Source: Tepidiforma bonchosmolovskayae (GTDB lineage Bacteria > Chloroflexota > Dehalococcoidia > Tepidiformales > Tepidiformaceae). Taken from it: DNA of 64,000 nt. The DNA lies in contig NZ_CP042829.1 in NCBI RefSeq assembly GCF_008838325.1, forward strand, positions 1,550,001-1,614,000, read 5' to 3'. The notes under the pieces were generated by a model. That model searched no databases, was not told the origin of the DNA, and saw nothing but the letters and a program-made list of their open reading frames with translations. A program made the position numbers and the translations under genes. Shown piece after piece: positions 8,729-16,069 of this stretch (within the stretch, counting starts at the first letter, position 1; each line of letters starts with the position of its first letter).

Positions 8729-9571
8729 ATGCTCTACTCCCTGCTCATCACCTTCCGCGAAGGGCTCGAAGCCGCGCTCATCCTCGGCATCGTGCTCTCC
8801 TACCTCCGCCGCGCGCGGCCCGGCGCCTCCGCCCGGCCGGTCTGGCTCGGCGCCGGCGCCGCAGCCGGCCTCAGCCTCGGCGCCGCCATTCTCCTCGAAC
8901 TCCTCGCCGTCGAGCTCCCCGGCCGCTGGCAGGAGGCCATCGAAGGGTTCGCGATGCTCCTCGCGGTCACAGTTCTCACCTGGATGCTCGCCTGGATGCG
9001 CCGCCAGTCCGCCACCATCGGGCGTGAACTCCGCCAGCGCGTCGATGTCGCGCTCGATGCCGGCTCCGGATTTGCCCTTGGCCTGCTCGCCTTCACTGCC
9101 GTCGGCCGCGAGGGCCTCGAGACCGCCCTTTTCCTCTTCGGCGGCAGCGGCCGCGCCGATTCCGCCGCAGCGTACTGGTTCGGAGCCTTCGCCGGTCTGG
9201 CCATCGCCGCCGCCGCCGGTGCGGCCATCTACCGGGGCTCTGCGGCCATCCCCATCCGGGCCTTCTTCAACGTCAGTGCCGTCGCGCTCATCATCCTCGC
9301 CGCGGGCATGGTCCCCAACGCGCTCAAAGAACTCGCTGAGGCCCGCCTGCTCTTCGACCTCGGGCCGCGCCTCTGGGATACCTACACCCTCCTGCCCGAC
9401 AACCAGGGACCCGGCCGCCTCCTTGCAGCCATCCTCGGCTACGACGCCAGCCCCTTCGCCGGCCAGGTCATCGCCTACATCGCCTACCTCGCGGCTGCCG
9501 CGGCCATCTACACAGCTGCCGGCCGACCCGCTCCCAATCTCACGCCCGGTCCAGGAGCTGAACACGCATGA
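8729..9571 (+). CDS. FTR1 family iron permease (EfeU-like)
   Basis: Integral membrane iron importer of 280 residues with about seven hydrophobic segments. The two REGLE iron motifs are at R10-E14 (FREGLEAAL) and R127-E131 (GREGLETAL), the hallmark of FTR1/EfeU. The stop overlaps the start of a cupredoxin lipoprotein, giving an EfeU plus EfeO-cupredoxin-like pair; no DyP peroxidase (EfeB) follows. Transcription is probably controlled by the iron box upstream. Confidence 0.92.
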   Translation: MLYSLLITFREGLEAALILGIVLSYLRRARPGASARPVWLGAGAAAGLSLGAAILLELLAVELPGRWQEAIEGFAMLLAVTVLTWMLAWMRRQSATIGRELRQRVDVALDAGSGFALGLLAFTAVGREGLETALFLFGGSGRADSAAAYWFGAFAGLAIAAAAGAAIYRGSAAIPIRAFFNVSAVALIILAAGMVPNALKELAEARLLFDLGPRLWDTYTLLPDNQGPGRLLAAILGYDASPFAGQVIAYIAYLAAAAAIYTAAGRPAPNLTPGPGAEHA

Positions 9572-9945
9572 ACACCGCCCGTTTCCTCCCGCTTGCTGCC
9601 GCCGCCATCCTCATCGCCGCCGCATCCGCCTGCTCCGGCAGCGAAGGCCGACGCATCGACATCGTCGCTGGCGACGGGCCCAATGGCACCATGTACTTTG
9701 AACCGAAGACGCTGACCCTCGCACCCGGCGAAAAAGTCACCTTCTACATCAAGAATGAGGGCTCCGGCGACCACGAATTCGAGAGCGACGAGGCCGGCAT
9801 CGACGAGGTGGTCATCCCGAAGGGCAGGACCCGGAAGGTCACCTGGACCGCGCCCGCCTCCGGCACCTACCCCATCTATTGCGACATCACAGGCCACCGC
9901 CAGGCCGGCATGGAGCTCGAAGTCCGCATCGCGTCCGCTCCCTGA
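9568..9945 (+). CDS. Cupredoxin-domain lipoprotein, iron-uptake partner
   Basis: Signal peptide with lipobox ending at C22 (ASA-C), then a single cupredoxin fold. Type-1 copper ligands are visible: H69, C105, H110 and M115 (YCDITGHRQAGM). It overlaps the FTR1 stop by 4 nt. In Efe systems a cupredoxin (EfeO N-terminal domain) is thought to help iron oxidation or delivery to the permease; here it is a stand-alone lipid-anchored protein on the outer face of the membrane. Confidence 0.9.
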   Translation: MNTARFLPLAAAAILIAAASACSGSEGRRIDIVAGDGPNGTMYFEPKTLTLAPGEKVTFYIKNEGSGDHEFESDEAGIDEVVIPKGRTRKVTWTAPASGTYPIYCDITGHRQAGMELEVRIASAP

Positions 9946-10034
9946 ATGCCCTCGAGCCGGGAGTGCCGGGTAAACCCCAAAAACCTGCCAATTTCCGGCT
10001 GCTGCGTGCACGCCCCTTCCGCTCCGTGGTACGG

Positions 10035-10165
10035 TGGTTCGGCCGAATCCCGGCCCTGCCGGGAACGGGGGACCCACCACCTGGGGTGCATCCTTCCACA
10101 GCGAAGGACGGCGACTTCCGACGCCGAACCCGTCAGCTAACCCCGTAGGCGTTCGGAGGAGCCTC
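10035..10165 (+). ncRNA. ydaO/yuaA leader: cyclic-di-AMP riboswitch
   Basis: The region holds the hallmark conserved blocks of the ydaO class in order: CGGGGGACCCA (about 10071-10081), GGGGTGCAT with CCTTCC (10083-10098), AGCGAAGGA (10100-10108), then CCGAACCCGTCAGCTAACC (10124-10142) and CGTAGGCGTTCGGAGGAG (10144-10161). The last two match Bacillus ydaO nearly base for base. An extended -10-like TGGTACGGT sits at the 5' edge. Known members bind c-di-AMP and usually switch expression off. The edges are approximate because I did not fold the RNA. Confidence 0.92.
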
Positions 10166-10188
10166 TGCCTCCTCTGCGATCCGGTCCA

Positions 10189-10204
10189 GGCGGGCCCTCC
10201 CGCC
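10189..10204 (+). promoter_or_regulatory. Hairpin in the riboswitch expression platform
   Basis: GGCGGG (10189-10194) pairs perfectly with CCCGCC (10199-10204) around a CCCT loop, between the aptamer and the AGGAGG ribosome binding site (10219-10224). With no T-run after it, the switch may act on translation or through Rho rather than by a classical terminator. Confidence 0.45.
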
Positions 10205-10232
10205 CGCCGCCAGCACACAGGAGGTACGCGTC

Positions 10233-10715
10233 ATGCAGTACGCCATTTCCCCGTCCGCCATCCTTCCCCGCACGACCGTCTACCGCGAAACCGAACTCAG
10301 CCTTGTCCGCATCCGCGAGGCCGCAACCAGGCTCCGCTCTTGGGCGCTCGTCTCCGGCGAACGCATCGTCGGCCTCCCCTTCGTCCGCGTCCGGTCCGAC
10401 CTGCTCTGCGAGGTCCATCTCCCCGTCGGCGGACTCGTCCAGCCGCACCCCCAGACCGGCGTCTTCAGCGATGCGGCCGCCCACATGCCCGCCGTCTCGC
10501 TCCGCGTCGTCCGCTTCGACGAAATCCGGGCCGTCATCCGTGAGCTCAGCGGCGAGATCGCCGTCGATTGCGGCAGCGCCGGCCCCGTCGAATTCCATCC
10601 TTCCACCGCCGAGTTCACCCACGGGACCCTCCTCTGGCCCGTCCACCGGCTCTCGCCGGCGCTCACGCACGCCGTCGCCATCCCGGGCCGCCGCTCCCTC
10701 GAGGCCGCGTCATGA
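10233..10715 (+). CDS. Riboswitch-controlled protein, GyrI-like fold possible
   Basis: A 160-residue protein with no signal peptide or membrane span and no confident family. The first 75 residues (P-R-T-T-V-Y ... EIRE-like helix ... GLPFVRV ... EVHLPVGG) resemble the GyrI/effector-binding fold, which binds small molecules; this is a weak resemblance. AGGAGG lies 8 nt before the ATG. It is the first gene behind the c-di-AMP riboswitch and overlaps the lipoprotein gene by 4 nt. Riboswitches of this class usually control wall hydrolases or K+/osmolyte transporters, and this gene looks like neither. Confidence 0.75.
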   Translation: MQYAISPSAILPRTTVYRETELSLVRIREAATRLRSWALVSGERIVGLPFVRVRSDLLCEVHLPVGGLVQPHPQTGVFSDAAAHMPAVSLRVVRFDEIRAVIRELSGEIAVDCGSAGPVEFHPSTAEFTHGTLLWPVHRLSPALTHAVAIPGRRSLEAAS

Positions 10716-11245
10716 GGGGTCCGCGCGGCGCTTGCGCCGCCATGCTCAGCCTCGCCGCCGCAGCCGCCATGGCCCTCGCGGCCTGCGGCGGCGACGGTGA
10801 TGACCCCACACCCACGCCCGGCAGCGTCGAAACCCCGGCCGCTGCCACGCCCACTGCCGCAACCCCGGGCACGTCGCCCACACCCGCGGCAACCGCCCCG
10901 GCAGCCACACCGACACCGGTCGTCCTTACGCCCACCTTCACCTGCGCGAATCCCATCACGCCGCTCGAGGCGCGCCTCAACCGCGGCCAGCAGGTCGAAC
11001 TCCAGGGCCGCGTCTTCGGCGTCATGGACCGCAACGGCGATGCCGTCCTCGCCGTCGGCGCTCCGCTCGATGCCCTCCTCCGCGTTGAGGTTGTCGTCCC
11101 CTCCGGCAGCCGCCAGAACTTCCCGGCCGACCCGCTCCTCGGCTTCGCCGGCCGGGAGGTCTGCGTCCGCGGCACTGTGGAGGAAATCGGCGGCATTCTC
11201 ACCATCGCCGCCACTGGCCCCGGCGAACTCACCGTCGTCCAGTAA
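10712..11245 (+). CDS. Lipoprotein with Pro/Thr linker and OB-like domain
   Basis: 177 residues. The signal peptide ends in a lipobox (LAA-C) followed by a Thr/Pro/Ala-rich linker to about residue 75, then a beta-rich domain. Its pattern (QQVELQGRVFGVMD, then DALLRVEVV, then EVCVRGTVEEIGG) resembles an OB fold. Probably anchored on the outside of the membrane. ATG 10712 lies inside the stop region of the upstream gene (ATGA), so both are under the c-di-AMP riboswitch. Function unknown. Confidence 0.8.
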   Translation: MRGPRGACAAMLSLAAAAAMALAACGGDGDDPTPTPGSVETPAAATPTAATPGTSPTPAATAPAATPTPVVLTPTFTCANPITPLEARLNRGQQVELQGRVFGVMDRNGDAVLAVGAPLDALLRVEVVVPSGSRQNFPADPLLGFAGREVCVRGTVEEIGGILTIAATGPGELTVVQ

Positions 11246-11316
11246 CCGAAACGAGCGCCGCAGCCAGCGTCATCCTCTCCGCGCTGCAGCTCCGGCAGCC
11301 CGTCGCCGCCTGACCC

Positions 11317-11374
11317 TCGACCCAGTCACTGGCTGTGTCTAGTCTGGGGTGCGAAGCCCGCCGCTTCGCACCCC
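11317..11374 (+). promoter_or_regulatory. Promoter with long inverted repeat at its start site
   Basis: TCGACC (11317-11322), 17 bp, TAGTCT (11340-11345) form a promoter-like pair. Directly after it lies a perfect 12-bp inverted repeat (11346-11357 with 11363-11374, loop CCGCC). A transcript starting near 11352 would not contain the whole left arm, so if the promoter is real the repeat works as a DNA operator. If not, it is a hairpin ending the lipoprotein operon. Confidence 0.45.
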
Positions 11375-11396
11375 GGCTGCTCTTCGGAGGCCCCAT

Positions 11397-11864
11397 TTGG
11401 ACTGGTGGCGCATTGTCCACGTCCTTTCTCTCATCTGGCTCGGCGCCGGCCTGGGCGCCACCTACCCCCTCATCCTCCGCGCCTGGGCAACCAACGACCT
11501 CCGCTACCGCGCGACCCTCCTCATTGAAGCCGCCAACAACGAAACCCGTGTGCTCCTCCCCGGCGCCATGGCCAGCGGCATCACCGGCTTCTTCTGGGCC
11601 GTCGCCGCCGAATACAACTTCCTCAAGGATGCCTGGCTCGGCATCCTCACCCTGCTCTACATCTTCTTCTACTTCGTCTGTCTGCCCCTGCTCGGCTTCG
11701 GCCTCCGGCGGGCCAGGCTCGCCGCCCTCATCGCCCAGAAGAAGGGCGAAGAAACCGACGAACTCCGCCAGGTCCTCGAAGACCGCGTGCCCATCGTCTT
11801 CGGCACCATCCTCGTCCTGAGCGTCCCCCTCCTCGCCTGGCTCGCCGTCTTCAAGCCGTTCTAG
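11397..11864 (+). CDS. Four-helix membrane protein (DUF2269-like)
   Basis: Integral membrane protein of about 155 residues with four hydrophobic helices; it begins WWRIVHVLSLIWLGAGLG, a pattern like DUF2269 family proteins. TTG 11397 is chosen because GGAGG (11386-11390) lies 6 nt upstream; an earlier GTG at 11349 falls inside the inverted repeat. A charged loop (KKGEETDELRQVLEDR) sits between helices 3 and 4. Role unknown. Confidence 0.7.
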   Translation: MDWWRIVHVLSLIWLGAGLGATYPLILRAWATNDLRYRATLLIEAANNETRVLLPGAMASGITGFFWAVAAEYNFLKDAWLGILTLLYIFFYFVCLPLLGFGLRRARLAALIAQKKGEETDELRQVLEDRVPIVFGTILVLSVPLLAWLAVFKPF

Positions 11865-11881
11865 CCGCCTCCGGCTCCCCG

Positions 11882-12355
11882 TCAGAACACCAGCGGCTCC
11901 CCGCCCGCCCGGGCCGCACCCGGGTCGCAGGCCGGGCTCCGCTCCACCCACCGCAGCAGGTCGACCGGGTCGAACGGCCCGATCGCGTCTGCCTCGCCCG
12001 GTGCGAACAGCACCGGCCGCCGGTTCGCATCGCCCGGCGGCAGCGCCGTCAGCTCCGCCCGGTACACGAGCGCCAGCTCCCAGCCGTCGGCATCGAACGG
12101 AAAGCTGAGCACATCGGCAACTTCGAGCGCCGAAATCGCCCCGTCGCACCAGTCATCCGCCAGCGCCGCCGCCGTCTCGTACGGGTTCGCCCCATACTCC
12201 ATCACCGTCCACGGCAGCCATTTCCCCCGTACCCCCGGCGCCGTCACGTCGAATACCGTCAGCCGGCCCGCAAACACCGGCACGAGGTACACCGCCACGT
12301 GCGCGCCGCCCGGTGTAAAACCCGGCTGCGGCCGTCCGAAGTAGGCGTGGCTCAT
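11882..12355 (-). CDS. Hypothetical protein, degenerate Nudix-like
   Basis: 157 residues. The order of elements looks like a Nudix fold in which the catalytic box is lost: GANPYETAAALADDW stands where GX5EX7REUXEEXGU should be, and the C-terminal FDPVDLLRWVE resembles the end of Nudix enzymes. If so it is probably not a hydrolase. It lies 46 bp downstream of the M16 peptidase gene on the same strand and could be cotranscribed. Confidence 0.6.
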   Translation of the reverse strand: MSHAYFGRPQPGFTPGGAHVAVYLVPVFAGRLTVFDVTAPGVRGKWLPWTVMEYGANPYETAAALADDWCDGAISALEVADVLSFPFDADGWELALVYRAELTALPPGDANRRPVLFAPGEADAIGPFDPVDLLRWVERSPACDPGAARAGGEPLVF

Positions 12356-12401
12356 ACCGCGATTCTCCGCCCGGTCGGCCCGCCTGTCGAACCCGCGTCC
12401 C

Positions 12402-13658
12402 TCAGGCGAGGATCCCCGCGAACGTCCCCTCGTCGAGCGGCCCGACTGCGGCCAGCACCGCCTTCGCCGGGTCGAGCACGTCGCGCCCCACCTCCAGCAG
12501 CTCGTCCAGCGTCACCGCATCGAACCGCGCCACCACCTCGTCGACGGTCAGCACCTTCCCGCGCAGCAGCTCCTGCGACCCCAGCCAGCCCGCCACCGAA
12601 CGCGTGTCCTCCATCCGCAGCTGGATCCGCCCCTTCGCCATCTCCTTCGCCTTCTGCAGCTCCGCCGGCGGCACCCCCGCGAGCAGCTTCAGCGTCTCCT
12701 CCAGCGTCGCTTCCGCCGTCACCCGCGCGTTCTCCGGGTCGCACCCCGCGTAAATCGTCAGCGAACCGGCATCCCGGAACTCGCTCGTATAGCTGTGGAT
12801 GTCGTACACCAGCGCCCGCTCCTCCCGCAGCTCGAGGAAGAGCCGGCTCGACATCCCCTCGCCAAGGAGCATGTTCAACAGGCTCACCGCAAAGCGCCGG
12901 TCGCTGTCCAGCGGCACGCTCGGGAAGGCGAAGCACAGGTGCGCCTGCTCCGTCGCCTTCTCCCGCACCCGTACCCGCGGCGCCCCGTTCCGCGGCATGG
13001 CCGGGTACCACGGCCCCGGCTCCGCGGGTGCAACGCCCCCCAGCCACTGCTCGGCCGCCGCGACCACCTCCTCGTGGCGGACATTGCCGGCCACCGCGAG
13101 CACCATGTTGCCGGGCACGTACTGCTTCCGGAAGTACCGCACCACCGCCTCCAGCGGCAGCGCCTTCACGCTCTCCGGCGTCCCCCCGATCTCCCGCCCC
13201 AGCGGCTGCGCCGGCCAGAGCGTCTCATCGACAAGGATCGCGCTCAGCTCCGCCGGGCTGTCCTCCACCCCCGCCAGCTCCTCGAGGATCACCGCCCGCT
13301 CCTTCTCCAGCTCGGCCGGGTCCATCACCGGCTCCGTCACCATGTCCGCGAGGATGTCGATCACCGTCAGCGCAGCCGTATGGGGCACCTTCGCGTAGTA
13401 CAGCGTCGCCTCCCGGTCCGTCGCCGCATTGTGGACCCCGCCGACCGACTCGATCGCCTCCGAAATCTCCCGCGCCGTCGGCCGCCGCGATGCCCCCTTG
13501 AACAGCATGTGCTCGAGGAAATGGGAAAGCCCCGCCTCCTCGTCGCGCTCATACCGGCTGCCCGCGCCAACGTATACGCTCACCGTCGCCGAGCGCGTGT
13601 GCGGCAGCTCCGCCGTCACCACGCGCAGGCCGTTCTCGAGAACCGTTCGCTGATGCAT
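12402..13658 (-). CDS. M16 family zinc peptidase (PqqL/MPP-like)
   Basis: Insulinase-type metalloprotease of 418 residues. The inverted zinc motif H46-F-L-E49-H50 is intact in HFLEHMLFKG, with the downstream Glu of the ALTVIDILADM region. The second inactive-type half domain follows, with VYDIHSY and the RALVYD pattern. ATG 13658 follows GGGAG by 5 nt and yields the family N-terminus (ENGLRVV); a longer open frame upstream is spurious. Only one M16 gene is present, so it could homodimerise. It is divergent from glnA and shares its regulatory gap. Confidence 0.9.
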   Translation of the reverse strand: MHQRTVLENGLRVVTAELPHTRSATVSVYVGAGSRYERDEEAGLSHFLEHMLFKGASRRPTAREISEAIESVGGVHNAATDREATLYYAKVPHTAALTVIDILADMVTEPVMDPAELEKERAVILEELAGVEDSPAELSAILVDETLWPAQPLGREIGGTPESVKALPLEAVVRYFRKQYVPGNMVLAVAGNVRHEEVVAAAEQWLGGVAPAEPGPWYPAMPRNGAPRVRVREKATEQAHLCFAFPSVPLDSDRRFAVSLLNMLLGEGMSSRLFLELREERALVYDIHSYTSEFRDAGSLTIYAGCDPENARVTAEATLEETLKLLAGVPPAELQKAKEMAKGRIQLRMEDTRSVAGWLGSQELLRGKVLTVDEVVARFDAVTLDELLEVGRDVLDPAKAVLAAVGPLDEGTFAGILA

Positions 13659-13719
13659 CGACACTCCCGTGCCCGCCCGGGCACCAGCCCCGATCCTACG
13701 CGCCGCCTCCGCTTGCCGC

Positions 13720-13784
13720 GAACCGCCCGCGAAACCTGTTCGTAACACCGGCGCAATTCGCACGAAACCGCCGCGGCCTACCCT
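13720..13784 (+). promoter_or_regulatory. GlnR-like periodic operator array and glnA promoter
   Basis: Five G-N-A-A/C-C-type pentamers recur at exactly 11-bp spacing: GAACC 13720, GAAAC 13731, GTAAC 13742, GCAAT 13753 and GAAAC 13764. A -10-like TACCCT follows at 13779-13784. Actinobacterial GlnR boxes have the same layout (GTnAC-n6-GaAAC repeats). The placement next to glnA suggests nitrogen control by an OmpR-family regulator; the regulator itself is not in this window. Confidence 0.5.
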
Positions 13785-13926
13785 GCATCCGACACACAGG
13801 GCGCTCCCGGAGCCAGCCCGCCGCCGAAACACAAGCTTCATACGGCAGCCCCTGCGCTGCGCGTGGCCGTAATCGGCGCCCGGGCGACAATCGGGAGGCC
13901 CGCCCACCACCACCCAGAGGAGTGCG

Positions 13927-15372
13927 ATGACCCCCGAAGAGATCAAAGCCTACTGCGAGCAGAACGGCGTCCGCTTCGTCGACGTCAAATTCGTCGACCT
14001 GTTCGGCCAGTGGCAGCACATCACCCGCCCCATCCGCGAGCTGAACGACTGGACCGACTACAACCGCTCACCCTGGCGGAACGGCTACGGCTTCGACGGC
14101 TCCTCCATCCGCGGCTTCCAGAAGATCGAGGAGTCCGACATGCTCCTCATCCCCGATCCGGAAACCGCCTTCATCGACCCCTTCATCGAAACCCCCACCC
14201 TCTCGGTCATCGCCAACGTCGAAGACCCGGTCACCCGCCAGCCCTACAGCCGCGATGCCCGTTACATCGCCCGGAAGGCCGAGCAGTACCTCCGCGAAAC
14301 CGGCGTCGGCGACACGGTCTACATCGGCCCCGAACTCGAGTTCTTCATCTTCGATGAGGTCCGCTTCTCCAACCAGATGCACACCGCCTCCTACCTCGTC
14401 GACTCCGACGAAGGCATCTGGAACAGCAACGCCGAAGCCACCCTCCGCGGCGACCTCAACCAGGGCTACCGCCCCCGCGTCAAGGGCGGCTACTTCCCCG
14501 TCGCACCGCACGACAGCCAGACCGACATCCGCAACGAGATGGTCGAGGTCATGGAGGAGTGCGGCATCCAGGTGGAGCTCCACCACCACGAAGTCGCCAC
14601 CGCCGGCCAGGGCGAAATCGACATGCGGTTCGATACCCTCACCCGCATGGGCGATAAGGCCCTCCTCTACAAGTACATCGTGAAGAACGTCGCCCGCCGC
14701 AACGGCAAGGTCGCGACCTTCATGCCGAAGCCCCTGTACGGCGATAACGGCTCCGGCATGCACACCCACCTGTCCATCTGGAAGAACGGCGTCAACCTCT
14801 TCGCCGGGGAGGAGTACGCCGGCATCTCGAAGCTCTGCAAGCACTACATCGCCGGCCTCATCCGCCACGGCCGCGCCCTCATGGCCATCGCCGCCCCCAC
14901 CACCAACAGCTACAAGCGCCTCGTCCCCGGCTACGAAGCGCCCGTCAACCTCGTCTACTCCGCCCGAAACCGCTCCGCGGCCTGCCGTATCCCGCTCGTC
15001 AGCCCCGACCCGCGCCAGAAGCGCGTCGAGTTCCGCCCGCCGGACCCCTCCGGCAACCCCTACCTCACCTTCGCCGCCATCCTCATGGCCGGCCTCGACG
15101 GCATCATCAACGAGTGGGACCCCGGCGAGCCGCTCGACAAGATCAACCTCTTCGACCTCAGCCCCGAAGAGCTCGCCAACATCCCCACCGTCGCCCAGTC
15201 GCTCGATGGCTCCCTCCGCGCCCTCGAAGAAGACCACGAGTTCCTTCTCAAGGGCGGCGTTTTCACCGAGGACGTCCTCGAGACCTGGATCGCCTACAAG
15301 TACGAAAACGAGGTCGACCCCATCCGCATGCGCCCGCATCCCTACGAGTTCGAACTCTACTTCGACGCGTAG
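13927..15372 (+). CDS. glnA: Glutamine synthetase, type I
   Basis: Makes glutamine from glutamate, ammonia and ATP; forms a cytoplasmic dodecamer. 481 residues with the type I landmarks: GFDGSSIRGF near residue 57, the metal ligands in GPELEFF, MHTHLSIWKNG, and the RIPLVSPDPRQKRVEFRPPD block. At the site that is adenylylated in enterobacterial and actinobacterial enzymes (NLYDLPPEE) this protein reads NLFDLSPEE, with F409 in place of Tyr, so adenylylation is not possible there. GAGGAG precedes the ATG, and a strong terminator follows. Confidence 0.97.
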   Translation: MTPEEIKAYCEQNGVRFVDVKFVDLFGQWQHITRPIRELNDWTDYNRSPWRNGYGFDGSSIRGFQKIEESDMLLIPDPETAFIDPFIETPTLSVIANVEDPVTRQPYSRDARYIARKAEQYLRETGVGDTVYIGPELEFFIFDEVRFSNQMHTASYLVDSDEGIWNSNAEATLRGDLNQGYRPRVKGGYFPVAPHDSQTDIRNEMVEVMEECGIQVELHHHEVATAGQGEIDMRFDTLTRMGDKALLYKYIVKNVARRNGKVATFMPKPLYGDNGSGMHTHLSIWKNGVNLFAGEEYAGISKLCKHYIAGLIRHGRALMAIAAPTTNSYKRLVPGYEAPVNLVYSARNRSAACRIPLVSPDPRQKRVEFRPPDPSGNPYLTFAAILMAGLDGIINEWDPGEPLDKINLFDLSPEELANIPTVAQSLDGSLRALEEDHEFLLKGGVFTEDVLETWIAYKYENEVDPIRMRPHPYEFELYFDA

Positions 15373-15398
15373 GCTGCCCGCACCGCCCTCCAGCCGCA

Positions 15399-15430
15399 CG
15401 GCGGCGCCCCACCCGGGGCGCCGCCGTTTT
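15399..15430 (+). terminator. Intrinsic terminator of glnA
   Basis: Perfect 12-bp stem (15399-15410 with 15415-15426), ACCC loop, followed by TTTTCTT. Textbook factor-independent terminator 27 bp after the stop codon. Confidence 0.9.
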
Positions 15431-15484
15431 CTTCCGCCGCGCCGGCTGCTACCGTTCCCTGGTTCACAAGCTCGGGGACCGCGC

Positions 15485-16069
15485 GTGCCCCACACCATCG
15501 CTTTCCTGCTCTTCGACGACGCCGAAGAACTCGATTTCATCGGTCCATGGGAGATGTTCACGCTCGCCGGCGAACTGCGCCCCGGTGACGTCCGCTGTTA
15601 CACCGCCAGCGAAACCGGCGCCGTCGTCACCTGCGCCAAAGGGCTCCGCGTCCTCCCGGATTGTACCTTCGACGACGCTCCGGCCGCAGATGTCGTCATC
15701 ATCCCCGGCGGAATCGGCACCCGCCGCGAGCGGGACAACCCGGCCATGCTGGCAGCCATCGAACGGCTCCGCAGGGGCGCCGCCGTTACCGCCTCCGTTT
15801 GCACAGGAGCGCTCGTGCTCGAACGCGCCGGCCTCCTCGATGGCCGTCGTGCCGTCACGCACCGCGTCGGGCTTCCCATCCTCGCCAGGAACCCCCGGGT
15901 CACACTCGTCGAGGGCGCTCGCTACGTCGATGAAGGCGACATCGTCACCGCCGCCGGCGTCTCCGCCGGGATCGACATGGCCCTCCACCTCATCCGCCGC
16001 CTCTGGGGCGAAGAGCTCGCCCGCGCCGTCCGCGACGCCGCTGAGTACTACCCGGAGCCCTGGGGCTAA
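15485..16069 (+). CDS. DJ-1/PfpI family protein
   Basis: 194-residue class I glutamine-amidotransferase-like fold. The nucleophile C106 sits in the elbow SVCTGALVL, with E17-like acidic residues in the DDAEELDFIGPWEMF strand. The sequence resembles the isonitrile hydratase / ThiJ-like branch more than PfpI proteases (RAVTHR after the Cys). The GTG start is chosen because similarity begins there and a -10-like TACCGT lies at 15450. Substrate unknown. Its stop overlaps the convergent esterase stop by 4 nt (CTAA). Confidence 0.85.
   Translation: MPHTIAFLLFDDAEELDFIGPWEMFTLAGELRPGDVRCYTASETGAVVTCAKGLRVLPDCTFDDAPAADVVIIPGGIGTRRERDNPAMLAAIERLRRGAAVTASVCTGALVLERAGLLDGRRAVTHRVGLPILARNPRVTLVEGARYVDEGDIVTAAGVSAGIDMALHLIRRLWGEELARAVRDAAEYYPEPWG

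Noticed and set aside
10233-10715. Calling the riboswitch-controlled gene a cell-wall hydrolase
   Set aside because: It has no signal peptide, no NlpC/P60, LysM, Rpf or M23 motif; the class habit of the riboswitch is not evidence enough.
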